A stretch of DNA of 64,000 nt from an uncultured Lachnospiraceae bacterium (GCA_944383265.1 CALWOX010000002.1:1-64000); one strand, 5' to 3'. Shown: positions 44,607-54,172, counted from the stretch's first letter. The notes: generated from the letters alone by a model not told the origin. Made by a program: numbers and translations.

Positions 44607-44684
44607 GCTGCTTCATATTCGAAATGCTTTACTGTTTCATAGATAAAGTTTTTTGCTGTTTTATATTCGGAATATCTTACTGCC
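44601..44684 (+). repeat. Two direct copies of a ~36-nt AT-rich segment
   Basis: TTTTTTGCTGCTTCATATTC... at 44601-44636 recurs with about 7 changes at 44649-44684. Both end in TTACTG. The first copy overlaps the T-run of the terminator. Located in the leader of cmk. Function unknown. Confidence 0.6.
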
Positions 44685-44775
44685 TGAGGCTTGAATCGTT
44701 TTTCGGTTGCCAACATATGAAATTCATATATAATATTATAAGGTGAAAACATAAAGGAACAGGAAGTAAATATTT

Positions 44776-45477
44776 ATGATAAATAAATCGGATAAGGTAA
44801 AGCATATAAACATTGCCATAGACGGGCCTGCAGGCGCGGGAAAGAGTACTATAGCAAGGCTTACGGCTGAGAAATTGGGGTATATTTATATAGATACAGG
44901 AGCAATGTACAGAGCTCTTGCAGTGTATTTTTTGGAGAAGGGTACAGATCAGGATGATGAGGCCGCTGTATCCGCGGCTGTGAAAAATGCGGATGTAAGC
45001 ATAGAACATATAGACGGGGAACAGCATGTATTTCTGAACGGAAAGGATGTGAGCGGGCTCTTAAGGACCGAGGACGTCAGCGCTGCGGCTTCAAAGACCT
45101 CCGCATACAGAGCCGTAAGGGAGCATCTTTTGATGTTGCAGAGGGAGCAGGCGGCAAAGGCTGACGTCATTATGGACGGAAGAGATATAGGGACAGCCAT
45201 CCTTCCCGATGCAGATCTCAAAATATATCTGGACGCTTCATCCGAGGAGAGAGCAAAAAGAAGACTTGCCCAGCTTAAGGAAAAGGGACTCCCTGCGGAG
45301 AGCTTTGGGGATATAAAGAGAGAGATAGAGGAAAGAGACTACAGAGACATGCACAGAGAGGTCTCTCCCCTGAAAAAAGCCGATGACGCCATAGTCATAG
45401 ACAGCACCGACATGAGTATCCCCGAGGTTGCTGATGAGATAGAACGTCTCTTGGAAGAAAAAAGGAGCGTAAAATAG
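44776..45477 (+). CDS. cmk: Cytidylate kinase
   Basis: Phosphorylates CMP/dCMP. P-loop GPAGAGKS (17-24), substrate segment DTGAMYRALA (about 39-48) and the LID/ DGRDIGT region (about 135-141) fit CMK. Length 233 residues is slightly long. It precedes ispH, an arrangement common in clostridia. A weak GGAAGTAAAT precedes the ATG. Confidence 0.95.
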   Translation: MINKSDKVKHINIAIDGPAGAGKSTIARLTAEKLGYIYIDTGAMYRALAVYFLEKGTDQDDEAAVSAAVKNADVSIEHIDGEQHVFLNGKDVSGLLRTEDVSAAASKTSAYRAVREHLLMLQREQAAKADVIMDGRDIGTAILPDADLKIYLDASSEERAKRRLAQLKEKGLPAESFGDIKREIEERDYRDMHREVSPLKKADDAIVIDSTDMSIPEVADEIERLLEEKRSVK

Positions 45478-45483
45478 GATAAA

Positions 45484-46389
45484 ATGGAGATAAAGGTTGC
45501 AAAAACAGCGGGCTTTTGCTACGGCGTGCAGCGGGCTGTGGATACGGTATATAATGCTGTTGAGGAGAGCAAAAATGAAAACAAAGCCGCCAAAGCTGGC
45601 AGGATATATACCTACGGCCCGATAGTGCATAACGATATAGTTGTAAATGATCTGAGAAATAAGGGAGTCGGGATAATAGAAGATGAGGACAGCTTGAGAA
45701 AGATGCTTGATGACGGTTCCCTTCAAAATTCTACAATAATTATCAGGGCTCACGGAGTGGGAGAGAATATATATGATCTCATAAATTCTTCAAAAGATAA
45801 CATAAAGCTTCTTGATGCCACCTGCCCCTATGTAAAGAAAATACATGAGCTTGTCAGAGATGCTTATCAAAAGGGAGAGCGTATAGTGATAACAGGCTCA
45901 AGGTCTCATCCCGAGGTAATAGGCATATTGGGGCAGATAAATAATGACGCTATAACTGTTGAGAATATCAATGAGGCGGAGGCTGTTATACTTCCTGAAA
46001 ATGAGCCTGTATGTTTGGTTTCCCAGACCACCTTCAACCTTGAGAAATTTGAAGATATAGTTGCTATTTTTCAGAAAAAGCGTTATGATATAAGAGTTTT
46101 AAATACAATTTGCAATGCTACCAAACAAAGGCAGATAGAGGCGAGAAGCCTGGCAAAGGAGTCCGATGTCATGATAGTCATCGGAGGAAAGAATTCCAGC
46201 AATACGGCAAAGCTTTACGATATCTGCAAAAGTGAATGTAAAAATACTTATTATGTTCAGTCTAAAGAGGATTTGAGTATTGAAGCTGATTCTGTGCGTT
46301 GCGTTGGTATTACAGCCGGGGCGTCGACCCCGAAAACCATTATTGAGGAGGTTCTAAATTATGTCAGACATGAGTTTTGGAGATTTTGA
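45484..46389 (+). CDS. ispH: 4-hydroxy-3-methylbut-2-enyl diphosphate reductase
   Basis: [4Fe-4S] enzyme that forms IPP/DMAPP in the MEP pathway. The three cluster cysteines lie in GFCYGV (Cys12), ATCPYV (about 117) and TICNATKQR. The length is 301 residues. In many clostridia IspH is fused to the following S1 protein as one polypeptide. Here the two are separate but overlap by 29 bp, with IspH stopping at 46389 and the S1 gene starting at 46361 in another frame. The start follows AGGATAAA. Confidence 0.93.
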   Translation: MEIKVAKTAGFCYGVQRAVDTVYNAVEESKNENKAAKAGRIYTYGPIVHNDIVVNDLRNKGVGIIEDEDSLRKMLDDGSLQNSTIIIRAHGVGENIYDLINSSKDNIKLLDATCPYVKKIHELVRDAYQKGERIVITGSRSHPEVIGILGQINNDAITVENINEAEAVILPENEPVCLVSQTTFNLEKFEDIVAIFQKKRYDIRVLNTICNATKQRQIEARSLAKESDVMIVIGGKNSSNTAKLYDICKSECKNTYYVQSKEDLSIEADSVRCVGITAGASTPKTIIEEVLNYVRHEFWRF

Positions 46390-47506
46390 GAAGATGCTCG
46401 ATGAATCCTTCAAGACAATACGTACAGGAGAGGTAGTAACCGGTAAGGTTATTGATGTAAAGCCGGATCGCATCATACTCAATATCGGTTACAAGTCAGA
46501 CGGCGTTATAACACGTAATGATTATTCACAAGACGCTACTCTTGACCTTACTACTGTCGTAAAGCCCGGAGAGGAGCTCGAGGCCAAGGTCAGAAAGGTA
46601 AATGACGGAGAGGGCCAGGTTCAGCTTTCATACAGAGATGTCATTGCCGAGAAGGGCAATAAGAGAGTTAAGGATGCATTTGAATCAGGAGAGGTGCTTA
46701 CCGCTCCCGTGGTTCAGGTCGTAAACGGAGGCCTTAATGCAGCTGTCGAGGGAGTAAGGATATTTATTCCCGCAAGCCTTGTATCTGATACATTTGAGAA
46801 GGATCTTACAAAGTACAACGGCAAGGAGATCGAGTTCAGGATCACTGAATTCAATCCCGCAAAAAGAAGGATAATCGGAGACCGTAAGCATCTCCTTCTT
46901 GAGAGAAAGGAAGAGGCTAAGAAGGCTCTTATGGAGAGAATAAAGGTCGGAGATGTTATGGAGGGAACTGTAAAGAATATTACAGACTTCGGAGCATTTA
47001 TCGATCTCGGAGGAGCCGACGGACTTTTACATATTTCAGAGATGAGTTGGGGAAGGATAGAGAACCCCAAGAAGGTATTCAAGTCAGGTGAGACTGTCAA
47101 GGTCATGATCAAGGATATCAATGATGACAAGATCGCCCTTACAAGAAAGTTCCCTGAGGAGAATCCTTGGGCTGATGCCGCTACAGCATTTGCAGTAGGC
47201 AATGTTGTAAAGGGCAAGGTTGCAAGAATGACGGATTTCGGAGCATTTGTGGAGCTTCGTCCCGGAGTTGACGCACTCCTTCACGTTTCACAGATCTCAA
47301 ATGAGAGAGTGGAAAAGCCCTCTGATGTGCTTCATATCGGAGATGAGATCGAGGCTAAGGTCACTGATTTCAACGAGGCGGACAAGAAGATATCTCTTTC
47401 AATAAAGGCGCTTAACGCTCCTAAAAAGGAAGAGGTAAAGGACGAGGATGTGGCTGTTGCCTATACCGATACTGATGAGGAGACAGAAGAGCAGTCCGAA
47501 GAGTAA
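46361..47506 (+). CDS. S1 RNA-binding domain protein (30S protein S1-like)
   Basis: 381-residue protein with four S1-like OB-fold repeats, roughly at 20-92, 105-175, 190-262 and 275-346. The third and fourth carry the S1 signature KNITDFGAFIDLGGADGLLHISEMSWG and its variant. The C-terminal tail is acidic (Glu/Asp). In Firmicutes such proteins are called RpsA-like and can be fused to IspH; here it is a separate gene overlapping ispH by 29 bp, with a GAGGAGG ribosome binding site inside ispH. Probable role: mRNA binding or translation. Confidence 0.88.
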   Translation: MSDMSFGDFEKMLDESFKTIRTGEVVTGKVIDVKPDRIILNIGYKSDGVITRNDYSQDATLDLTTVVKPGEELEAKVRKVNDGEGQVQLSYRDVIAEKGNKRVKDAFESGEVLTAPVVQVVNGGLNAAVEGVRIFIPASLVSDTFEKDLTKYNGKEIEFRITEFNPAKRRIIGDRKHLLLERKEEAKKALMERIKVGDVMEGTVKNITDFGAFIDLGGADGLLHISEMSWGRIENPKKVFKSGETVKVMIKDINDDKIALTRKFPEENPWADAATAFAVGNVVKGKVARMTDFGAFVELRPGVDALLHVSQISNERVEKPSDVLHIGDEIEAKVTDFNEADKKISLSIKALNAPKKEEVKDEDVAVAYTDTDEETEEQSEE

Positions 47507-47985
47507 TGAAAAATTATGAGATAGAGAGGAAATTCCTTATAAAGGAAATGCCTCCTGATTTAGAGAAATATCCGAGGCTTGAGATCGAACAGGGATATCT
47601 GAGTACCAAACCTGTTTTGAGAGTTCGAAGAGAAAACGATAATTATTATATGACCTATAAGGGAAAGGGGTACAGCCTCAGAGAGGAGTACAATCTTCCC
47701 TTGACCGAGGAGGCCTATGATAAGCTTATCAAGAAGGCTGACGGTGTTATCATAACAAAGGAACGTTATAATATTCCTATAGAAAATTCTTATGAAGACA
47801 GCTATGATCTTATAGCACAGGTTGATATATTTCATGGCCCTCACGAGGGTCTTCGTATGGTGGAGGTCGAATTCGACACTATCGAGGAAGAACAATCATT
47901 TACTCCGCCGGAATGGTTCGGCGAGGAGGTCACTGAGGATTACAAATACAGTAATTCATGGCTCTCAGAGCATCCGTTTTCTTAA
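47506..47985 (+). CDS. CYTH-domain protein
   Basis: 159-residue triphosphate-tunnel metalloenzyme-like protein. The N-terminal EIERKF (residues 5-10) is the CYTH ExExK-type motif, here E-I-E-R-K, followed by alternating basic and acidic strands. The ATG overlaps the stop of the preceding gene in TAATG, so translation is coupled. Some bacterial members hydrolyse inorganic triphosphate, but the activity of this one is unknown. Confidence 0.87.
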   Translation: MKNYEIERKFLIKEMPPDLEKYPRLEIEQGYLSTKPVLRVRRENDNYYMTYKGKGYSLREEYNLPLTEEAYDKLIKKADGVIITKERYNIPIENSYEDSYDLIAQVDIFHGPHEGLRMVEVEFDTIEEEQSFTPPEWFGEEVTEDYKYSNSWLSEHPFS

Positions 47986-48045
47986 CCTGAGGGATATTCT
48001 CGGATAAAAGGATAAAAAAAGCATAAATATAGCATTATAATTATT

Positions 48046-48074
48046 GAAGGTGGCTTGCAAGCCGCCTTCTTTTA
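48046..48074 (+). terminator. Terminator after the cmk-ispH-S1-CYTH cluster
   Basis: GAAGGTGGCTT pairs with AGCCGCCTTC around GCA, followed by TTTTA. Confidence 0.85.
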
Positions 48075-48140
48075 TGCTAAAATGCATATTTGATTAAATT
48101 CGATTATTATGCAAATATTATCAGGAGGTTCATAGCTATA

Positions 48141-49469
48141 ATGAACGTTAAAGTTGAAAACCAGGAAAAGAACATGGCTAAGATCACTGTAGAGGTAGCG
48201 TACGAGCAGTTTGCGGACGCTTGTGAGAAGGCCTATCAGAAGAACAAGAATAAGATTTCCGTTCCCGGCTTCCGTAAAGGAAAGGCTCCCAAGAAAATGA
48301 TCGAGAAGATGTACGGACCTCAGATATTCTGGGAGGATGCTATCGATATAGTTCTTGACGCTACATATCCTGACGCTGCCAAGGAGTCAGGACTTGAGAT
48401 AGTTTCAAGACCTGAGATAAATGTTGAGAAGATCGAGGTTGATAAGCCTGTTGTATATACAGCTACAGTTGCTGTAAAGCCTGAGGTAAAACTCGGACAG
48501 TACAAGGGTGTCAATGTTACCAAGGCTTCATCAGAAGTTACAGACGATGAGGTTGAGGCAAGATTAAAGAGAGTTCAGGATCAGAATGCAAGACTTGTAA
48601 CTGTTGAGGACAAAGACAGAGAGGTTGCAAAGAATGATATCATAAGCATTGACTTCGAGGGATACATTGACGGAAAGACCTTCGCCGGCGGAAAGGGAGA
48701 CAACTATCCCCTTACTATCGGATCACATCAGTTCATTGATACCTTTGAGGATCAGTGCATCGGACACAAGGTCGGAGATGAGTTTGAAGTAAATGTTACC
48801 TTCCCTACAGGCTACCATTCAAAGGATCTTGCAGGAAAGCCCGCAATGTTCAAGGTAAAGGTCAATGAGATAAAGGTAAGAGAGCTTCCCGAGCTTGATG
48901 ACGAGTTTGCTTCAGAGGTATCCGAGTTTGAGAAGCTTGATGACTTCAAGGCTGACCTCAAAAAGCAGCTTGTTGAGGAGAAGGAGAAGAGAGCGGCTCA
49001 GGAGAACGAGAACAGAGTTGTTCGCAAGGTCGTTGAGGGGGCTGAGATAGATGTTCCCGGACCTATGGTTGAGAACCAGGTAGACCGTATGCTCAATGAT
49101 TATGCTGCAAGGCTTCAGTCACAGGGAATCGCACTTGACCAGTACCTCAGCATTACAGGAATGACAGTAGAGAACATCAGAGAGCAGATGAGACCTCAGG
49201 CTCTCACAACTATAAAGACAAGACTTACTCTTGAGGCTGTAGTAGCAGCTGAAAACATCGAGGCTACAGAGGATGATTTCAATGCCGAGATCGGAAAGAT
49301 GGCTGAAAACTACAAGATGGAGGCTGACAAGCTTAAGGAGATGATAGGTGAGAACGAGAAGAAGGCTATGATGCTTGACCTCGCTTGCCAGAAGGCTATA
49401 GATATGCTTGTATCAGAGGCTGTTCTTGAGGAGCCCAAGGAGGAGAAGACCGAGGAGTCTGACAAATAA
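48141..49469 (+). CDS. tig: Trigger factor
   Basis: Ribosome-associated chaperone and peptidyl-prolyl isomerase. The N-terminal ribosome-binding domain contains the signature PGFRKGKAP (about 43-51). The PPIase domain lies at about 150-235 and the C-terminal substrate arm is helical and acidic. ATG 48141 is used because AGGAGG at 48123-48128 precedes it and the upstream frame (from 48090) is poor. Length 442 residues is in range. It heads the tig-clpP-clpX-engB order common in Firmicutes. Confidence 0.95.
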   Translation: MNVKVENQEKNMAKITVEVAYEQFADACEKAYQKNKNKISVPGFRKGKAPKKMIEKMYGPQIFWEDAIDIVLDATYPDAAKESGLEIVSRPEINVEKIEVDKPVVYTATVAVKPEVKLGQYKGVNVTKASSEVTDDEVEARLKRVQDQNARLVTVEDKDREVAKNDIISIDFEGYIDGKTFAGGKGDNYPLTIGSHQFIDTFEDQCIGHKVGDEFEVNVTFPTGYHSKDLAGKPAMFKVKVNEIKVRELPELDDEFASEVSEFEKLDDFKADLKKQLVEEKEKRAAQENENRVVRKVVEGAEIDVPGPMVENQVDRMLNDYAARLQSQGIALDQYLSITGMTVENIREQMRPQALTTIKTRLTLEAVVAAENIEATEDDFNAEIGKMAENYKMEADKLKEMIGENEKKAMMLDLACQKAIDMLVSEAVLEEPKEEKTEESDK

Positions 49470-49560
49470 TATATAAATATACTTTGACTATAATATACGG
49501 CATTTTATATCCGGCAGTGCCGGCTGTAAAATGCCGCATAGCACTTAAGGAGGACATTAT

Positions 49561-50145
49561 ATGAGCTTGGTACCTATGGTCATAGAGCAGACATCAAGAG
49601 GAGAGCGCTCCTATGATATCTACTCCAGGCTTTTAAACGACAGGATAGTATTTCTCGGAGAAGAGGTAAATGAGGTTTCTGCAAGCCTTGTGGTGGCGCA
49701 GCTCCTTTATCTTGAGTCCGAGGATCCGTCAAAGGATATCAGCCTGTACATAAACAGCCCCGGCGGAGTTATTACCGCCGGAATGGCGATATATGATACT
49801 ATGCAGTACATAAAGTGCGATGTGTCCACTATATGTATAGGAATGGCTGCCAGCATGGGAGCATTCCTGCTTGCAGGAGGAGCAAAAGGAAAGAGATTTG
49901 CGCTCCCCAATGCCGAGGTTATGATCCATCAGCCCTCAGGCGGAGCTCAGGGTCAGGCGACAGAGATACAGATCACAGCAGAGTGGATCATGAGAACAAA
50001 GAAAAAGATGAATGAGATGCTTGCGGCAAACACAGGCCAGCCTTACGAGCGTGTTGCTCAGGACACAGAGCGCGATAAGTGGATGAGTGCCGAGGAAGCT
50101 TTGGATTACGGCATTATAGATCACATTATAGAAAAACATAAATAA
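49561..50145 (+). CDS. clpP: ATP-dependent Clp protease proteolytic subunit
   Basis: Serine peptidase of the Clp complex. The catalytic Ser is in [10 protein letters not shown] and the catalytic His in [12 protein letters not shown]; Asp follows at about 172. Length 194 residues. AGGAGGACATT precedes the ATG. It adjoins clpX, its ATPase partner. Confidence 0.97.
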   Translation: MSLVPMVIEQTSRGERSYDIYSRLLNDRIVFLGEEVNEVSASLVVAQLLYLESEDPSKDISLYINSPGGVITAGMAIYDTMQYIKCDVSTICIGMAASMGAFLLAGGAKGKRFALPNAEVMIHQPSGGAQGQATEIQITAEWIMRTKKKMNEMLAANTGQPYERVAQDTERDKWMSAEEALDYGIIDHIIEKHK

Positions 50146-50163
50146 TATTTAAGGAAGATAAAA

Positions 50164-51492
50164 ATGACAACAAAGACAAGTGATAAGGTCAGATGTTCAT
50201 TTTGCGGAAAAAGCGCGTCACAGGTCAGAAAGATGATCGCCGGATCAAATAATACCTTTATTTGTGACGAGTGTATCGAGCTTTGCTCGGAGATCCTTGA
50301 GGAGGAGTTTGCAAAGGGAGACGGCGAGGAGGAGTCGGCAGATCTCCAGACCATCAACCTGTTAAAGCCTAAGGAGCTCAAGGAATTTCTTGATGAATAT
50401 GTCATAGGTCAGGATGAGGCAAAAAAGGTCCTTTCTGTAGCGGTTTATAATCACTATAAGAGGATACTCGGAAAGATACAGGACATTGAGGTGCAAAAAT
50501 CCAATATCCTTATGTTGGGACCTACAGGTTCAGGAAAGACATATCTTGCACAGTCCCTTGCAAAGGTATTGGGAGTTCCTTTTGCCATTGCTGACGCCAC
50601 TACCCTTACCGAAGCCGGATATGTGGGAGAGGATGTTGAGAATATCCTGCTCAAACTCATACAAGCTGCTGATTACGACATTGCGAGAGCCGAGGTCGGC
50701 ATCATATATATAGATGAGATCGACAAGATCACAAAGAAATCAGAGAATGTATCCATAACGAGAGATGTGTCGGGAGAAGGTGTGCAGCAGGCGCTCCTTA
50801 AGATACTTGAGGGAACTGTTGCGAATGTACCACCTCAGGGAGGCAGGAAGCATCCCCAGCAGGAGATGATGCAGATAGATACGACTAATATTCTCTTTAT
50901 ATGCGGAGGAGCCTTTGACGGCCTCGAGAGGATAGTTCAGCAGAGGCTTTCTGCAGGCTCTATCGGATTTAATGCTGAAATAGTAGACAAGAATAATCAG
51001 GATATAGATGAGCTTTTGAAGCAGGTCGAGACACAGGATCTTGTAAAGTTCGGACTTATTCCCGAGTTTATCGGAAGAGTCCCTGTTACAGTGACCCTTA
51101 ATAATCTTGACGAGCCTTCACTCATCAGGATACTCACCGAGCCGAAGAATGCTCTTATAAAACAGTATCAGAAGCTTTTTGAGCTTGACGATGTAAAGCT
51201 TGAGTTTACAGATGAGGCGCTTAAGGCTATAGCCCACAGAGCTGTCGAGAGAAAGACAGGTGCCAGGGGACTTCGCTCCATCATAGAAAATGTCATGACA
51301 GACATTATGTATGAGATACCCTCTGAGGAGAATATAGGTATAGTTACTATTACAAAGGACTGTGTTGAGAATGATGCGGCTCCTGATATAGTTTACAGAA
51401 ATATACCTGATACCGATGAAAAACAGGTCGGAAGCATAAGCAGAAACATAGCTGATACCATAAAGAAGATAGCCGGCACGGATATAGCCTGA
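50164..51492 (+). CDS. clpX: ATP-dependent Clp protease ATP-binding subunit
   Basis: AAA+ unfoldase. The N-terminal zinc-binding domain uses C-x-F-C...C-DEC (CSFCGK and ICDECIELC). Walker A is GPTGSGKT and Walker B is IIYIDEIDK. Arginine finger and sensor regions are present in order. Length 442 residues. AAGGAAGAT precedes the ATG and the gene follows clpP by 18 bp. Confidence 0.97.
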   Translation: MTTKTSDKVRCSFCGKSASQVRKMIAGSNNTFICDECIELCSEILEEEFAKGDGEEESADLQTINLLKPKELKEFLDEYVIGQDEAKKVLSVAVYNHYKRILGKIQDIEVQKSNILMLGPTGSGKTYLAQSLAKVLGVPFAIADATTLTEAGYVGEDVENILLKLIQAADYDIARAEVGIIYIDEIDKITKKSENVSITRDVSGEGVQQALLKILEGTVANVPPQGGRKHPQQEMMQIDTTNILFICGGAFDGLERIVQQRLSAGSIGFNAEIVDKNNQDIDELLKQVETQDLVKFGLIPEFIGRVPVTVTLNNLDEPSLIRILTEPKNALIKQYQKLFELDDVKLEFTDEALKAIAHRAVERKTGARGLRSIIENVMTDIMYEIPSEENIGIVTITKDCVENDAAPDIVYRNIPDTDEKQVGSISRNIADTIKKIAGTDIA

Positions 51493-51525
51493 TAACCGGC
51501 AAGATAAAAGACAGTCGGAGAAAGT

Positions 51526-52176
51526 ATGATAATAAAGACAGTTGAACTTGAAACCGTTTGCGGAGTTACAAGCAAGATACCTGATAATATTTTACCTGAA
51601 TTCGCATTCGCGGGGAAATCAAATGTGGGCAAATCAAGCCTTATAAATACCCTGGTAAACAGAAAATCTCTGGCGAGGACATCGGCAACTCCGGGAAAGA
51701 CTCAGACTATCAATTTCTATAATATAAACGGGGAGCTCTATTTTGTGGATCTCCCCGGATATGGTTTTACAAAAGTCTCAGCAAGCGTAAAGGCTAAGTG
51801 GGGTCAGATGGTTGAGCGATATCTCAAGAAGTCAAAGCAGCTTAAAGCTGTATTTCTCCTTGTTGACATGCGCCATAAGCCCACCGGGGATGATGTAATG
51901 ATGTATGACTGGATAATACACAACGGATTTCATCCCATAGTAGTAGCCACAAAGCGGGATAAGCTCAAGAAAAATGAGATACCCAAGGCTATAAAGCTCA
52001 TCAGAGAAACACTTAATATGGGCGACAATGATATGCTCATACCTTTTTCTTCCGAGACCAAAGTTGGAAAGGAAGAGATGTACGAGCTAATTGAAAAAAT
52101 GACAGCTGTCGGAAATCCTGACATGGATACGAAAGTTTCGGAGGCGGTTGAGGATCAGGAAGGTTCGTTGCAATAA
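51526..52176 (+). CDS. engB: Ribosome biogenesis GTPase EngB/YsxC
   Basis: TrmE-Era-like GTPase for 50S assembly. G1 is GKSNVGKSS (about 31-39), G3 DLPGYG, and G4 TKRDK. Length 216 residues; the C-terminal tail of about 20 acidic residues is longer than in the E. coli protein. The start is preceded by CGGAGAAAGT. Confidence 0.96.
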   Translation: MIIKTVELETVCGVTSKIPDNILPEFAFAGKSNVGKSSLINTLVNRKSLARTSATPGKTQTINFYNINGELYFVDLPGYGFTKVSASVKAKWGQMVERYLKKSKQLKAVFLLVDMRHKPTGDDVMMYDWIIHNGFHPIVVATKRDKLKKNEIPKAIKLIRETLNMGDNDMLIPFSSETKVGKEEMYELIEKMTAVGNPDMDTKVSEAVEDQEGSLQ

Positions 52177-52190
52177 TAATCGTAGTAAAT

Positions 52191-52227
52191 CGGAGAAGCT
52201 GAATTAAAAGCAGCCATCTCCGATTTT
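52191..52227 (+). terminator. Terminator after engB
   Basis: CGGAGA (52191-52196) pairs with TCTCCG (52217-52222), with an inner GCTG/CAGC helix, then ATTTTT. Confidence 0.85.
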
Positions 52228-52640
52228 TCCTTTCTAAAGTCATGGACATCTTTGAGTCCGGCTACAGGTCATGGACGCTAAATTCAAATAAAGAGAAGTT
52301 ATATAAGAAATGAGGAAAGGCATTAAAACTGCCGGCTTCAGATCCGTTTCACAGAAGCCTTCAAAGCCACGAGATTGATGCGTTGAGTCAAAGATATGGT
52401 AAGAAATAACTGTTATCGGATTGGATCCACATCCTGAGGATAAGAAAAACGGAGCTTATGATCGAATAAATCTATCGGATTTGTCATAAATATTTGATTT
52501 AATAGGAATCTCCGGATATAATGAATACGAATTGATACAAAAAGGAGCGCGGCTTTTGCCTCGCTCCTATACGTTTAAATAACCAAAATACTAATTGCTA
52601 TAAATTGTACTATGGAATGATTTGTTGCTTAATTAAATAT
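52228..52640. other. Intergenic region between engB and the TudS-like gene
   Basis: Contains a short direct repeat TCATGGAC at 52240-52247 and 52269-52276. A 28-codon stretch at 52403-52489 (reading GLDPHPEDKKNGAYDRINLS) could be a gene remnant, but I cannot assign it. No promoter or RNA that I can support. Confidence 0.35.
52544..52567 (-). terminator. Terminator of the TudS-like gene
   Basis: GGAGCG pairs with CGCTCC around CGGCTTTTGCCT. On the minus strand a T5 run follows. It lies about 75 bp beyond the stop of the minus-strand gene. Confidence 0.75.
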
Positions 52641-53198
52641 CTATTTAATAAGGTCAAGACATTTCTCGGGCTCGGGAGCGTAGAGGGATGTCATTTTTAT
52701 TTTGTCGTCTATATGTTCTTCTTTAAGCATTTCCTTAAGCACATCCATGAACACGCCGCTATTTTTGATTAACTTGCAAGAGGAAAGGGTATCCTCCAAG
52801 CCCTCCCTGCAGTCAAAAGAACCGTACCAGTCCGCAAAGCAGGTGTAGTCAACACCGCAGCTGGGACTTCCATCAACGCCTAACACACCTATTACTTCAA
52901 AGAAGTCCTCATTTCTCAAATATTCCTTCATTTGATCTATAACAGGTTTAAGAATATTTCTGCAATGATTTCTGAAAAACACATTGTCAAACTGATTGCT
53001 GGTATGTCCCCATCTCCTCGGGCCATACAGGGTAAACTCCGGACAAGGGAGCTGTATTATTTGAATTCCTGAAGCTATAGCCTTGCTGAGAAATCTTAAG
53101 CGCAGATCTTCCTCCGCATCTATCTCCTCTTTGTTATACAGAACGACTTTAGAAGCTGTATTAAGTATACAATGAGATACAAATAAAATCTTTTTCAT
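52641..53198 (-). CDS. TudS-related putative desulfidase (CD3072/DUF523-like)
   Basis: 185-residue protein on the minus strand. Conserved cysteines fit the TudS/DUF523 [4Fe-4S] ligand pattern: SHCILN (Cys10), LPCPEF (Cys52) and the SPSCGV signature (Cys114). The family founder TudS removes sulfur from thiouracil; the shorter CD3072-like branch is, to my knowledge, uncharacterised. It is divergent from the GntR regulator and faces the ECF/nucleoside genes, suggesting desulfuration of a thiolated base or nucleoside after uptake. This role is inferred from context. GGAGG precedes the start on the minus strand. Confidence 0.75.
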   Translation of the reverse strand: MKKILFVSHCILNTASKVVLYNKEEIDAEEDLRLRFLSKAIASGIQIIQLPCPEFTLYGPRRWGHTSNQFDNVFFRNHCRNILKPVIDQMKEYLRNEDFFEVIGVLGVDGSPSCGVDYTCFADWYGSFDCREGLEDTLSSCKLIKNSGVFMDVLKEMLKEEHIDDKIKMTSLYAPEPEKCLDLIK

Positions 53199-53257
53199 AG
53201 TTGGCCTCCTTTTTGATTAAAGAATAAAATTTTACACTTTACAATTCAATAGATATA

Positions 53258-53288
53258 TTAACTAAATTTGTCTGACAAATTTAGTTAA
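53258..53288. promoter_or_regulatory. Perfect 31-bp palindrome between divergent genes, likely GntR operator
   Basis: Left half TTAACTAAATTTGTC, centre T, right half its exact reverse complement. GATAT (52-56 side) and ATATC (89-93 side) extend it to about 42 nt with one bulge. The core GTCTGAC fits the GT-N3-AC pattern of GntR-family operators. It lies between the TudS-like gene and the gntR start, placed to control both. Confidence 0.75.
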
Positions 53289-53302
53289 ATATCAATAAAA
53301 AT

Positions 53303-53314
53303 AGAACAACTGTT
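53303..53314. promoter_or_regulatory. Secondary inverted repeat
   Basis: GAACA-AC-TGTTC, a perfect 5-bp dyad immediately before the -35 box of the gntR promoter. Confidence 0.35.
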
Positions 53315-53323
53315 CAAAATGAC

Positions 53324-53353
53324 TTGAAATATATTATAGCATTGAATTATAAT
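53324..53353 (+). promoter_or_regulatory. Promoter of the GntR/ECF operon
   Basis: TTGAAA (53324-53329), 18 nt, TATAAT (53348-53353). It is located 36 bp right of the palindrome. Confidence 0.65.
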
Positions 53354-53413
53354 AAACAAAAATACACAAAATACACACAAGTGTAAATGATAATATATGG
53401 AAAAATATACAAA

Positions 53414-54172
53414 ATGAAGGATTTGAAAAATTCCAAATTAAAACATAATCAACCTAAATATATAGAGGCGTATCAAAAGCTTACAAAACTCATAGCAGGG
53501 CTTAAGCCCGGTGACAGACTTCCGACGGAAGAGGAGCTAACACAGGATTTCGGGGTTTCAAGAAATACAATAAGACAGGCGCTTCAAGTTCTTCATGAGG
53601 ATAAAATCATTTACAAGAGAAAAGGCGCAGGGACCTATGTCTCGGGAACACCATATTTGGGGAGGTCTGATATTTCATATTATTGTGATTGCAGAACAAC
53701 ATTGGAAAAGCTTGGTTTTGATGTGGAGGAGGAAGAAATAGCGGTTACTCTCGAAAATGCTGATACCTTAGTAAAGGATTTACTTGAGCCTAATAAATTT
53801 TCCTCTATCTTTTATATATCAAAGACATATATTGATAAGCATGATCATAAAAAAAAATATTGCTTCTGTGAGGACTATGTTCCTGTGAATTTAGACTGGG
53901 AAATTGATGCAAAAAAAATAGACAAAAAATCATTTATAAAAGAATACGAGAGACTGGGGAGAGCTTCTATCTGCAACATCACGGCAGTGCCTGCCGGGAG
54001 TTTTTACGGAACAAAATTAGGGATTGAAAAATATGATCCGGTGTTGGTCCTTCAACAGATCGTTTTGGATGAAAACGGAAATCGTATCTACATAAACAAA
54101 ACATATATGAATACCAATATTCCCGATTACTCCATTCTTGTAAACAGAAAAGAAGAAAAACTGATGATGTGA
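53414..54172 (+). CDS. GntR-family transcriptional regulator, HutC/UTRA type
   Basis: N-terminal winged helix (about 15-80) with LKPGDRLPTEEELTQDFGVSRNTIRQAL and the wing KRKGAGTYVSG. The C-terminal UTRA-like ligand domain (about 85-250) senses a small molecule, probably a metabolite of this cluster. ATG 53414 is weakly supported: the upstream ATG at 53387 is also possible and neither has a strong ribosome binding site. Length 252 residues from 53414. It is divergent from the TudS-like gene and precedes the ECF operon, so it likely controls both through the palindrome at 53258-53288. Confidence 0.88.
   Translation: MKDLKNSKLKHNQPKYIEAYQKLTKLIAGLKPGDRLPTEEELTQDFGVSRNTIRQALQVLHEDKIIYKRKGAGTYVSGTPYLGRSDISYYCDCRTTLEKLGFDVEEEEIAVTLENADTLVKDLLEPNKFSSIFYISKTYIDKHDHKKKYCFCEDYVPVNLDWEIDAKKIDKKSFIKEYERLGRASICNITAVPAGSFYGTKLGIEKYDPVLVLQQIVLDENGNRIYINKTYMNTNIPDYSILVNRKEEKLMM

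Noticed and set aside
44649-44684. Insertion-sequence end
   Set aside because: The two copies are direct, not inverted, and no transposase is nearby.
52403-52489. 28-codon coding remnant before the TudS-like gene
   Set aside because: No start codon or recognisable family, so only mentioned as a possible fragment.
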